Shown here piece after piece: positions 38,168 through 47,934 of a DNA stretch of 64,000 nt. The translations under genes were made by a program, and so were the position numbers. The stretch is from the NCBI GenBank assembly GCA_013423385.1, contig BLZA01000023.1, positions 995,782 through 1,059,781 on the forward strand, written 5' to 3'. A model generated the notes under the pieces. It was not told the DNA's origin. It ran no database searches and was given only the letters and a program-made list of their open reading frames with translations. Numbering within the stretch: the stretch's first letter is position 1; each line of letters begins with the position of its first letter. This stretch comes from Naganishia liquefaciens. Taxonomy: Eukaryota > Basidiomycota > Tremellomycetes > Filobasidiales > Filobasidiaceae.

Positions 38168-40351
38168 ATGACATCAATCGATGTTCAACAGATCCTCGAG
38201 AACGGCCACGAAGCGGCCTCGAATGCGTTGAATGCCTTCACCGAACAACTCTCGTCTTTGGAGGCAAAGATGAGTTCCGAAGTCGACTCCGAAGCTCATC
38301 AAGTAAGCTTGACAACGCTTGACTTTCAAGTTTCAATCGTCGAGCGTGGCGAACGTAAATGAACGGCTTTGCTAATTCAAGCCATTCCTGACTCACAGAT
38401 TCTCCGCAGTTATGCGGGAAACACTGTGAGCAAAGCGAATTTTGACAGCTGATCTCATGGACTGATGTCGCATTTCTTAAAAACTAGAAAGACAAGGAGG
38501 AGGCGATTCCGGGAATTGTGAGCATTAGAAAGCAAAGCCGCGACCGCGCTTGACTGAGAAGAGAATCCCGCGTGTTGGCAGGTCCATCCCGGGGCAACAG
38601 GAGTGATCTACTGCACGGTGAGTATAGTGGGCGTCGGATGCCCGAACGTACAGCTGAGCCCTCGGATCGTCTCCTTCACATTACTAGGACCGGGCGCAAG
38701 GTGAGGAGTGAAATCTGTAACGCTTCGTCGCGTTGCTCATGTCACCGAAATAGCGAATGGTTTCTCGTACGGTAATCCAGAATGGGCAAACATGGGTCAA
38801 GGCGCCCCAGAAACAGGCGACCTTCCGGAAGGGCCGCCTCGTCTGCACAACATCGACTTGAGCCAGTGGGGCGATGGGGTCAATGAATACGCTCCGACAA
38901 CGGGCGTCAAGGAATTGCGACAGGCGGTGGCGGATTACTATAACCGACTGTACCGCCAAGATAAGGCATCTCAGTATACTGCAGAAAACGTATGCATAAC
39001 GCCTGGAGGTAGGGCGGGGATGACACGGGTGGCGGCAGTAATCGGGGAGGTATACTGTGGATATCAGGTACCAGAGTGAGTGCGTGTCTGCTCTTCTGTG
39101 AAGTCGCTCACTCGGATACCTCAGATACACCACTTATTCGGAAATGCTGTCCGTTTTCAAGAAGCTTGTTCCGGTACCTTCCGCGCTGTCTGCTACTGAT
39201 AAGTACAAGTTGCACGTGGATACGCTCAAGAAGGAAATTCAGGACTTGTCGCTGGGAGTAATCGTGGCCAGCAATCGTGAGTTTGTCAGAACGGCCTGCT
39301 TGAAGGACACTTAAGTCGAGATTTCATAGCGAGGAATCCCACGGGGCAGAGCATCGCTGGAAAAGACCTAGAAGAGCTTGTGCATCTAAGCAGGGACAAG
39401 GTCACTCTCGTGATGGACGAGTTCTACAGTTGGTTCGTTGGCTTCAGCACTTTTCAGAATGCCGCTGACGTGTCACCATTCCTAGGTACCAGTATCCCGA
39501 TGATCCGAAAGACTTGGGGAAGACTTTGAGTGCCGCGGAATACGTGGAAGATGTAGACGAGGATCCCGTGATCATTATCAACGGCTTAACGAAAGGGTGG
39601 CGGTATGTTGCAGTATACTTTTGGGAGAGGTCTGGCTGAATCCACCTGCTTCAGCCTGCCTGGGTGGCGAGTTGCCTGGGTAGTCGGCCCGAGGAGTGTC
39701 ATCTCGGCTGTCAGCCAGTCCGGAAGCTTCCTCGATGGTGGGGCTTCGCATGTGTTGCAGATGGCTGCTCTCCCCCTTCTCGAACCCGAGCGAGTCAAGC
39801 AGGACATCATTTCGCTTCAAAAGGCTTTCCGGGAGAAGAGAGATTACGCTTTGATGCGGCTGAAGAAGATAGGTCTTGAAGTCAAGATCCCTCCGCAGTA
39901 TGTCTTCGACAATGGTTGTGTTCGACACGTGATTGATCGTTGACTTTTCGCCTCAGGGCAACATTCTATATCTGGCTAGATTTGTCCGGTCTTGAAGAGC
40001 CGATCAACAATGGTCTGGTCTTTTTCGAGGAATTGCTCAAGGTGCGTGGCGTCCCGCGGTGCCCAATGGCCATGTGTGACGATTCTCTTGCGATTCAGGA
40101 AAAGGCGATTTGTGTTCCCGGGATCTTCTTTGACATTAATCCTGCCAAACGGGTAAGTCGTGTAATATTTGGGTTTCAGAGGATACTGATGAGTATTTGG
40201 CACGCAGCGAGACTTGTTCCACTCTCCATGTCATCACTTCGTTCGACTGTCCTTTGGCCCCCCTCGGGATCAGCTGGAGAAGGGAATGGACGCGATCGAG
40301 CGGGTGCTGGCCAAGCATAAACATTCTGCTCATCTTATGGGAAAGAAGTGA
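38168..40351 (+). CDS. PLP-dependent class I/II aminotransferase with four consecutive microexons
   Basis: A fold-type I PLP enzyme; the amino-acid substrate cannot be read from the sequence. Exon 1 (38168-38302) encodes MTSIDVQQILENGHEAASNA onward. Four tiny in-frame exons follow: 38399-38425 (27 nt, ILRSYAGNT), 38488-38517 (30 nt, KDKEEAIPGI), 38582-38617 (36 nt, VHPGATGVIYCT) and 38688-38700 (13 nt, DRAQ). Exon 6 starts at 38754 with ANGFSYGNPEWANMGQGAPE. Later motifs are APTTGVKELRQAVADYYNRL, TPGGRAGMTRVAAVIGE, ASNPRNPTGQ, TLVMDEFYSWYQYP and the PLP-lysine box NGLTKGWRLPGWR, where the Lys binds cofactor. The C-terminal domain holds PPQATFYIWLDLSGLEE and HFVRLSFGPPRDQLEKG. Reading through gives a stop at 40349-40351, but that TGA lies inside a perfect GTGAGT donor. 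Splicing to the AG near 40417 would add about 20 residues and end near 40475. Confidence 0.85.
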
Positions 40352-40856
40352 GTTTGTTGTGTAGGGTCGCTTTCGGGAACTGCAGATGCTCACTATGTCT
40401 TCACGGTGCATCTTAGCCTTCCCAGAAGTGCGTCGCGATTAATTCCTGGCGCAAATCCGCATACCTCGAAATGATATTTGTAGGGCTTCGCCCAGACTTT
40501 ATGCATACGTTGTCAGGGTGGCACAAATTATCTCGCTTCACGTGCTTGATATTTAGAAGAATACGGCTTAAGGGCGGTGTCTGCTTATAGCAAGGAGTCC
40601 CTCCGAGACTGGCTCTTCTGATTGGTGATTGCCACTCACAGTCGTATGCCTGTCCCGCTTAACGAACCATCAAGTAGTCAAGATAGATAACAGACTATTC
40701 GGTCGCACCTTACGGCATGCGGCATCAGCGGTTTTAGCCCATTCATTGGGTTATGCCTAAATGATGCAGTATTCGCAGTACAACAATGGCAACCAGCGTA
40801 CATATCCGCGGCGCGAGGTAGTCTATCTCCCCGGCGACGCGTTTGCATTCCGTTCT
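40352..40856. other. Convergent intergenic region
   Basis: 505 bp between the aminotransferase stop and the HSH49 stop. Up to about 40475 it may hold an alternative last exon of the aminotransferase. The rest shows nothing. Confidence 0.45.
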
Positions 40857-42160
40857 CTATCTTTGCGGCATCGGGGACGCACTGAATCCAGGCGGAGGTG
40901 GTGGGATGCCCCCCATCATCGGCGGCATGCCCATCGGAGGAGGCATCCCGTAAGCCTGTTGTGGTGGATAACCCTGTGGCGTCATGCCCGACATCATAGG
41001 CGGCGGCGGCGGCGGGACCGCGCCGAATTGACCGGGCATGGGCGTGGCGGCTGGATAGACGGGCATGCCCATGGGTGGGGCTTGAGCCATCGGAGTGCCC
41101 ATAGGGAAGCCTGCTGGCGGCGGTGGGGGTGCCAGCGCGCCGGCGTACTGTCCTGTATAAGGGGTTAGGCAGACCCTTCGAAGGCGGGATGAACACGAAC
41201 CTTGGTAGCCTGCAATATTCGGTGCGAAACCGTTGGCGCCTGTCGCCATACCCGTCGGCAACACTGCGTTCCTCCTGTAGGCATAACATCGCATCAGCGT
41301 GACTTCGCCCTCATAATTCATCCCCTTGCCACCCACTTTGCCTGATTCGCCAACAACCGCTCTGCCTCGGTTCCGTGTCGTTCGCCCTTGCCGTCCTTTT
41401 TGAATGCGTACTGCACAGTGATCGGCTTGTTCATGAGGTACTGATTGTTCATCGCTTCCACTGCAGCATCCGAATGATCAAAGTCGTTATAAGAGACAAA
41501 GCCGTAGCCCTTGGATTCGCCAGTTTGTGGATCTCTTGCGATCTATCAAGATTATGAGAAGGCTGCATGACAGGTTGATCCGAATCTACTCACCTTCGCT
41601 GTCGTAGTGATGGGACCAAAGGTCGAGAAAGTATTGTATAACATCGTATCGTCCACCATGGGATCCAGGTTTCCGATGAACAGATTGGCGCCGACATCGA
41701 GTTGCTTCTTGTCATACGACGCCTGAATTTCGCGAGCCTCTTAGCAGACGGACTTTCATGCTTCGCGCCGCCGAGACGCACCTTGTTCACACGGATTGGC
41801 TTTCCGAACAGCTTTATCTGATTCATAATTTTGCAGGCGTAATCGGCATCCTCCTCTGTCAGAAATTCACAGAATCCGAAACCCTGGTGAGACTGAGAAA
41901 TCCTGTCTTTTGGTAGATGTACGTTGGCTGCATGGAATCCAGCTCATAAGCGTCTTCGTGCTACTTCCCTCACAGCCTAGACATACCGACTGGACCGGCT
42001 TGTCTGCAAAGCGGAAGTAAGCGCGACATCACCTCGAAATGACGGAATGGTGCACTTACAGCATCAACTCCCAAATCAGCGCGTCCGTGCATCGCTCGTC
42101 GAGATTCCCGAGGTACACCGTCGCCTCCTGATTTCTATCCTGGTCCTGCGGTCTCGACAT
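40857..42160 (-). CDS. HSH49: SF3b subunit 4 (Hsh49 / SAP49), two-RRM splicing factor
   Basis: A U2 snRNP protein that contacts pre-mRNA near the branch point and binds SF3b2/Cus1. The start [20 protein letters not shown] opens RRM1, whose later exons give [20 protein letters not shown] and [18 protein letters not shown]2 follows as [20 protein letters not shown] and [20 protein letters not shown], then [20 protein letters not shown]. The C-terminal third is Pro/Gly/Met-rich, as in all SF3B4 proteins, and ends SPMPQR at TAG 40857-40859. ATG 42158-42160 gives the family-typical start; an in-frame ATG 18 codons upstream exists but adds a non-conserved stretch. The gene shares a 228-bp head-to-head spacer with BRX1. 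Confidence 0.93.
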
Positions 42161-42388
42161 GGCTGGGGAGAGTGAGGGACAACACCATGGCAGCGAGGAC
42201 ATGGCAGGATGAGTGGAATGGATGAGTAGTAGGACACCGTACACGGCCCAACGCGAGGGCGATCGAACGCGGGCGCACTGGGCTCGCACGTGACTGCAAA
42301 AAGTCGGCTGAAGCGATACATGACCTGGTCGTGGCTTTCAGCAGGCAGCCAACATTGCAACCGTTCACAACACCATTCACCGCACACC
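42161..42388. promoter_or_regulatory. Compact bidirectional promoter HSH49 / BRX1
   Basis: Only 228 bp separate the two start codons, so the 5' leaders and core promoters of a splicing gene and a ribosome-biogenesis gene must share it. Confidence 0.6.
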
Positions 42389-43613
42389 ATGTCATCCCTG
42401 TTAAAGAGTGCATCCAAGCGCGCTGACGCAATCGCTGCGAATGGAAAGCCAACGGCAAAGGGAAAGGGCAAGGGAAAGGGTCTGCCGGTGACCGACATCG
42501 TTTCCGCCGAGCAAGACATGACGATGGAGCTGGACGATGAGGAATCCGAGGCCGAAGACGAGGAAATGGAGGTGGCCGAGGAGCCGTCAGCCAAGAAGAT
42601 CAAGAACGCCAAGGGGAAGCAGGTCGCAACGGTCGACAAGAGCAAGCCGAGAAAGGATAAAGTGTTGCTGCTCAGTTCGCGAAACACAACGGGAAGGATG
42701 CGGCATTTCATGTTGGATCTTCAGGCTTTGTTGCCGCATACCAAGAAGGGTGAGTCTGGCGTGCGCGGATCCGTTCACTGCTGGATTCTAATCTCGTCCC
42801 GCCTAGACGCCAAACTGGATAGCCGATCGTCGCTGTATCTGCTCAACGAGCTCGCCGACCTGCACAGCTGCAACAACGCAATTTTCCTTGAGGCACGTCG
42901 GCACGAGGACCTTTACATGTGGATATCGCGCACGCCCAACGGACCGTCCGTCAAGTGTCACGTGCAGAACATTCATACGATGGACGAGCTGAAGATGACG
43001 GGCAATTGCTTGAAGGGATCGCGTGGGATTGTCTGTTTCGATGGCGGATGGGATCAGGATGAGCACTGGCGGTTGATGAAGGAGATGATCACGCATGTGA
43101 GTTGCTGTCTCTTCACTACTCGGGTGCAACATTTGAACGCAACCTCGTTCCTCCAGACATTCAGTGTGCCAAAGACATCACGCAAACTCAAACCCTTCAT
43201 CGATCATATTCTCACCTTTTCACTTCTCGACAACAAGATCTGGTTCCGAAACTTCCAGATTGTGGAAAAGGACCCCCTGAAGCCTTCCGGGCCGCCGCAG
43301 ACGTCGCTTGTCGAGATCGGCCCGCGATTCGTGTTGACCCCGATCAGGATATTCGAGGGTTCCTTCGGTGGACCGACCGTGTTCGAGAACCCAGGTACGA
43401 GTCTATGTCTCGGAAGTACCCGCGCCCCCTCTGATCCTCCTCTCTTTCGTAGAATTCATTTCACCCGCGGCAACTCGTGCTTCCATCAAGCGTGTCCAGG
43501 GCCAAAAGTACCGACGCAGGCAGGAAACGCTCTCGGACAAGGCGGAGCGGATCGCTTTGCAGCAGGAAGAACTCGGCGACGACGAGTTGGCGCGAGATCA
43601 GGTGTTTGCATAG
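42389..43613 (+). CDS. BRX1: Ribosome biogenesis protein Brx1
   Basis: A Brix-domain nucleolar protein needed for assembly of the 60S subunit. After a Lys-rich and acidic N-terminal region come the Brix motifs: LLLSSRNTTGRMRHFMLDLQ, SLYLLNELADLHSCNNAIFL, EARRHEDLYMWISRTPNGPS and NCLKGSRGIVCFDGGWDQD, then SRKLKPFIDHILTFSLLDNK and SLVEIGPRFVLTPIRIFEGS. The C-terminus contains KRVQGQKYRRRQE and ends DQVFA at TAG 43613. Three introns were followed (near 42750-42806, 43097-43154 and 43395-43451). The start at ATG 42389-42391 reads MSSLLKSASKRADA in good context (ACC before ATG). Confidence 0.95.
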
Positions 43614-43715
43614 GCGGTCCCCAGCCGCGTACGTTGTATGGAGATGTCATGCACGAAGATTTATACATCATTGCGATTATCACCTTGGTCACAACATCTT
43701 GAGAGTCGCTTCTGT

Positions 43716-44686
43716 TCATAAGTGGTTTGTAGACAAGGCTTTTCCAGATATAACGAATAGCGACATGACGATGACGTGGCCGACGTAGAAGACTACGGAA
43801 CGGAGATGTGACCACGGCTGAGATGTATTGGTGATATAGCAGACATTGTACGCTGCGCGAGAAAGGAGGTACGCGAGACACCTTTTGCGAGCATACTCAC
43901 GGAATCAGTGACCGCTCGCACCCAAGGGCAATGATGGGCACAGACAATGTGTTCAACGTCTCTGGCGCGATCCGTGCGTAGTTGGCGACGACCTGCGTCT
44001 CCGGAATGAAGATCTTCAGTATTACGTCGGCCTTTGACTACGTTCTTTTGCTGGATTGCTTACCACTCCCGCCGCTTGAGATTTCATAGGTACATCGCGC
44101 CATGGAGATCAGTTCTTGCGCCAGCACTCCCAGAGTCGCAGCGTACCGTAAAGCGCGAGATTTTCGAGCCCATTTGAGGAAGCCGAGGAAGCTCTCTCGG
44201 TACGCGGCACCAAGAAAAGACAAGAGAGGGGAAAAAGGGCTTCATGAGCTCTGTTTTGTCATGGAGGGGAGATGCGACGATGAATACGGACCTAAGGATC
44301 CTTGCGGCTACCTATTTAGAAGATAATTAGATGCGCGCTTATGTTCAGTTTTCGCATACGTGTAGGTCACAGGTAGAGAAGAGGCACAGACATTTGCGGG
44401 GATCTGATTTGACTTGAAGCTCTCTGGCGTCAAATTACTCCGCGGTTGGGCATTGTTCCAGCCCTTTGCACCTGGCGCCTTGAAGGCGTTGAATGTCCAC
44501 CTATCATCAACGACCTTGTCAGTGGAACATCGACAGTTCAGTCACGTCGAACGGTATACATTGCGTATCCCTGAGGGGACGATCTGAATGAAAGGAGATC
44601 AGCGACAGTTCGAAGCAGGATGGAGCTTGGGCGTACGCGAGGACCCATGCGACGGGAATAGTGTAAAGGGAGTAGTTGAACGGCAT
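43716..44686 (-). CDS. MAPEG-family membrane protein, eight exons with microexons of 24, 20 and 11 nt
   Basis: A small four-helix membrane protein of the eicosanoid/glutathione-metabolism (MAPEG) superfamily; members are glutathione transferases or peroxidases of ER and mitochondrial membranes, but the activity here is unknown. No long reading frame shows it. Splicing in frame joins 44686-44637, 44583-44560, 44500-44392, 44311-44292, 44193-44147, 44074-44064, 43992-43946 and 43881-43716. These sum to 474 nt, exactly 157 codons plus TGA, and every donor fits GTNNGN (GTACGC, GTATAC, GTCTGT, GTCCGT, GTACGC, GTAAGC, GTCTGT). The protein starts MPFNYSLYTIPVAWVLASSP. It carries GWNNAQPRSNL, the helix entry AARILRASSASSNGLENLAL (compare the family's Arg-x-x-Asn-x-x-Glu core) and LLSRAAYNVCYITNTSQPW, and ends with the helix SVVFYVGHVIVMSLFVISG. 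It is divergent from the ABC gene, with 252 bp between. Confidence 0.8.
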
Positions 44687-44938
44687 TGCTGGCGGCGTCT
44701 GGGTGAGGGGATCTCGAGGCGGAGAGGAGACGGCTGCCTCGTGCCAGCTCCTATCCACTTGGCGATCCATCTCTTGCGCTGCCGAATGTCGGGCCGAGGC
44801 AGGGTGAGACATTTGTCGTCGTTTGTCGGGCTGCGAGTCTGCCTTTATGGGCTGCGGACGAATGTTGGAGTATATAAGCATGTCGTTGCCCTGAGCACAC
44901 TCCGTCGTCGTCAATGCAGAGTCGCAGCAGGTCGCAGC

Positions 44939-47821
44939 ATGTCTTCTTCCTTTTCTGATCCGGTCAAGGCATCCGATATGCGATGGCGAAGGAAGAGGGA
45001 TTCGTCATCGCCGACAGCCTCGCGCAAAGACAAGCAGCACCTAGATCCGCCAACCGCACTCACGCCGTCCATTGCCTTGTCTCCCATATCAAGCTTATGG
45101 CTTCGTTCTCGAAGCTCTCCCACAGGCGCTCTCAATCCGCCTGGAGAGGATCGCGCGATCAGCCTCACTACCATCCGTCTTGCGCTCCGGCTGGTACCCC
45201 TTCTTGGCGCAGACTTTGCCGCCCTATTCTGGCAGCGACATCCGCTTCGCCTGATGGCGTTCCTCATCGGCAAAGTCGTCAAGGGGGTCCTTCCAGCGTT
45301 CAAGATCTGGGCAGCTGCAGCCCTGCTTGATCTTGTACAGGAGAGCTTTGTCGATGCGAGCGCCCAGAAGCCCATTGACGAACGCAAAGTCATCCGGCTC
45401 GCATTGATGTCCCTTTTTGCATCGGCCGGCACCACCATCTTCAACTTTGTCAGCTCGACAAACGATATCCTGGTCCGACAGTATCTTACTCATCACGTTG
45501 AATCGCTTTACATGGCCGCACAGCTCTCGCTCGATATCCCGACACTCTCGGATCCGTTCGTGGGCGCGCTCATGTACGAGGCCGGGTGTTTTGCCGGATT
45601 CGAGTCTCGGAACATGCGACCTGGTGCAGGCAGGGGGCCGATGAGCAATATGATGGGCGGCCGAAGGAGGAGTCGACCCAGTCCGTTCATGACGCTTAGT
45701 ACGTTCTTTAGCACCTTGACAACCTCGGCCGAGGTATTCTCTGCAGCGAGCTTGCTCGCAAAAACACTTCGGCAGGCCATTCACGACAATCCCCTCATTC
45801 TCAAGCCGAAAAACACAGGACGCCCTTTCCCCTCGAACCTTCTCCCGTCGGAATCGCTCCTCCTCATCCTGTTTGCGTTCCTTCCTGCGGCCCTGTCCAT
45901 CCTCGGCACATTTCTCACGCTCGCCCTTCCCGCTCGTCCGGGCTCCTCAAGCAGCCTCGGCACGCTTTTCTCTGCCAAAGGAAAATTCAGCCGCAAGGCC
46001 GCCAGGCAGTCCAACACGACGTGGCAAGAGACTGCGCGAGATTTACAAGACATCAGAGATCTCGGGCGGAATGGAGCGTATAAGCAAGAGGTCGTCTTGT
46101 TCAGACTCAAGGATTGGGTGCTCGCGAAATGGGAACAACTGAGAGAGGTGCAGATGCAGGAAGAGCTGCAGAGCATGAATCGGGCAGGCTATTATGTGCT
46201 GGGATTCGGCGTGGCGGAGGAAATGGTTCAGACTGCATTCTACGTACGTTATTCTTCCAACTTGAGAAGATGCCGCTCATATGTTCGCAGGCTTTACTGG
46301 CGCTCAGAACATTCTCGACATCCATCTCTCTCGGGTCCATCCGACTTTATCAGTCAACGGCCGACAGCCTCCTGTCCTCCATTCGCACGTTGACCAACAA
46401 TCTCGAGTCCAGCGTCCAATCAATTTTTTACATGGCCGCCTTCTTCGAGATGATGCGCGTCACCGAGAAACTGAGCTCGATGGGACGTTGCGGCCTGAAA
46501 GAGACTTCACAGAAGCCGGTAGAGCTGCTGGATTATGAAGCGTATCGCTTCGAAGGAGGGATGAAGATTGAGGCGAAGAATGTCGGATTCACATATCCTG
46601 GCGCTGAGAAGCCTGTGCTAGAGAACATCAACTTGGTGATCGAGCCGGGAACGACGCTCGCCGTTGTTGGATTCAATGGAGGTGGTGAGTGGAACTAAGT
46701 GCGCCCGAGACTGCTTGGCTGAGATATTTCTCATACAGGTAAGACCACCCTCGTCAAGGTCCTCATGGGTCTCTACGACCACGACGGCGAGATTCTGATC
46801 AACAACCAACCGATCGAGCGCTTTCCCACCCACCATATCCATGCAAGAACGACGTGCTGCTTTCAGGATCACTCTAAATACTCGCTAACATTACGGGAAA
46901 ACGTAGGCATCGGAAATATATCCAAGATGTCTGTTGACGAAGCCATCCACACGGCTATCGTCAAAGGCGGAGCGACGGCAGTCGAGGACAAGGTCGGGTT
47001 GGAGGGCAAGCTCAATCGAACGGGCGTGCCCGACGCGTCGCTTGGCGGCGGAGAGGACTCTGCTGCGGATGGACCTACGGGAGGTGATCTGGACGGTCTC
47101 CCAGAACATCGACCACCTCCGGGATTCGAGGGCCCGCCAGAAGGTCGCGGCCCTCCGCCGGGAGGTCGTGGTGGCTTTGGAGGCGGCGCGGGTCGCGGAC
47201 TTTTCAGCGCGACCGACTCGTCTCGGCCACGAGGCCCGCCTCCTGGAGCACCGCCGCCAGAGGTAATGCAAATGATGCAAATGAATGCTTCCGGCTTGAC
47301 AAAGTTGAAAGAACGATACGCATTGTCTGGAGGTCAATGGCAAAAGTTGGCTTTGGCGCGGGCATTCATGCGTGCCGATGACGCGGATTTGGTGGTCTTT
47401 GAGTTAGTGCCTACCTCGTGCGCTGCCGCTCATCGCCTGACGCTAATGTGTGCATTCTGTTTCCTCAGCGAACCCTCCGCCGCATTAGATCCCAGAGCTG
47501 AGGCAGAACTGTTCGAGCGCATTCACTCGTTATCTGGCAGCAACGCTACAGGCAAAAAGACCACTACCATCTACATTTCCCATCGATTCTCTACAGGTAT
47601 GTGCGCCTGGTAGATCGAGGCGACTATCCTGATTCTTGATTACAGTGCGCCGAGCCGACAAGATCGCCGTGGTGGACAAGGTACGATCATTCTAAGCTGC
47701 TTCGACTAGTACTGATTCTGTCTCGCAGACAATCGTAGAATTTGGCACGCATGAAGAGCTGCTGGCAAAAGGCGGCACATATGCAGAATTCTTCAACTTA
47801 CAAAAAGGACAATTCGAGTAG
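44939..47821 (+). CDS. ABC transporter, half-size, with a Gly/Pro-rich insert in the NBD
   Basis: A membrane domain followed by one nucleotide-binding domain (ABCB-like); substrate and membrane are unknown. ATG 44939 reads MSSSFSDPVKASDMRWRRK. The membrane part is hydrophobic from about residue 80, with EMVQTAFYALLALRTFSTSI near its end. The NBD has the Walker A motif GFNGGGKTTLVK, interrupted by an intron at about 46685-46739, then the Q-loop CFQDHSKYSLTLRENVG, the signature ALSGGQWQKLALARAF, Walker B VVFDEPSAALDP (intact only if the intron at 47412 uses the GTTAGT donor) and the switch histidine TIYISHRFST. Between Q-loop and signature lies an unusual insert of about 90 residues (47014-47290) rich in Gly, Pro and Arg (PPPGFEGPPEGRGPPPGGRG and similar). 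The gene stops at TAG 47819-47821, 114 bp from the next gene's stop. Confidence 0.85.
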
Positions 47822-47934
47822 ACCGGGTCGACCGAAAGAAGAACATGACCGACACGGCCCGGACTTGGTGACAATATACAGGCTAAATCTCATGATACAA
47901 AAACAGCATAAATCGCCTCCTCCCCTTGCCTCGC

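Noticed and set aside
43486-43881. Minus-strand frame running from the MAPEG last exon into the BRX1 3' end
   Set aside because: It uses another phase than the MAPEG last exon. The MAPEG phase reads YNVCYITNTSQPW and stops at 43716, which fits the family.
47412-47470. Apparent loss of the Walker B aspartate in the ABC transporter (VVFE)
   Set aside because: It arises only if the intron is read with the wrong donor. Using GTTAGT restores VVFDEPSAALD.
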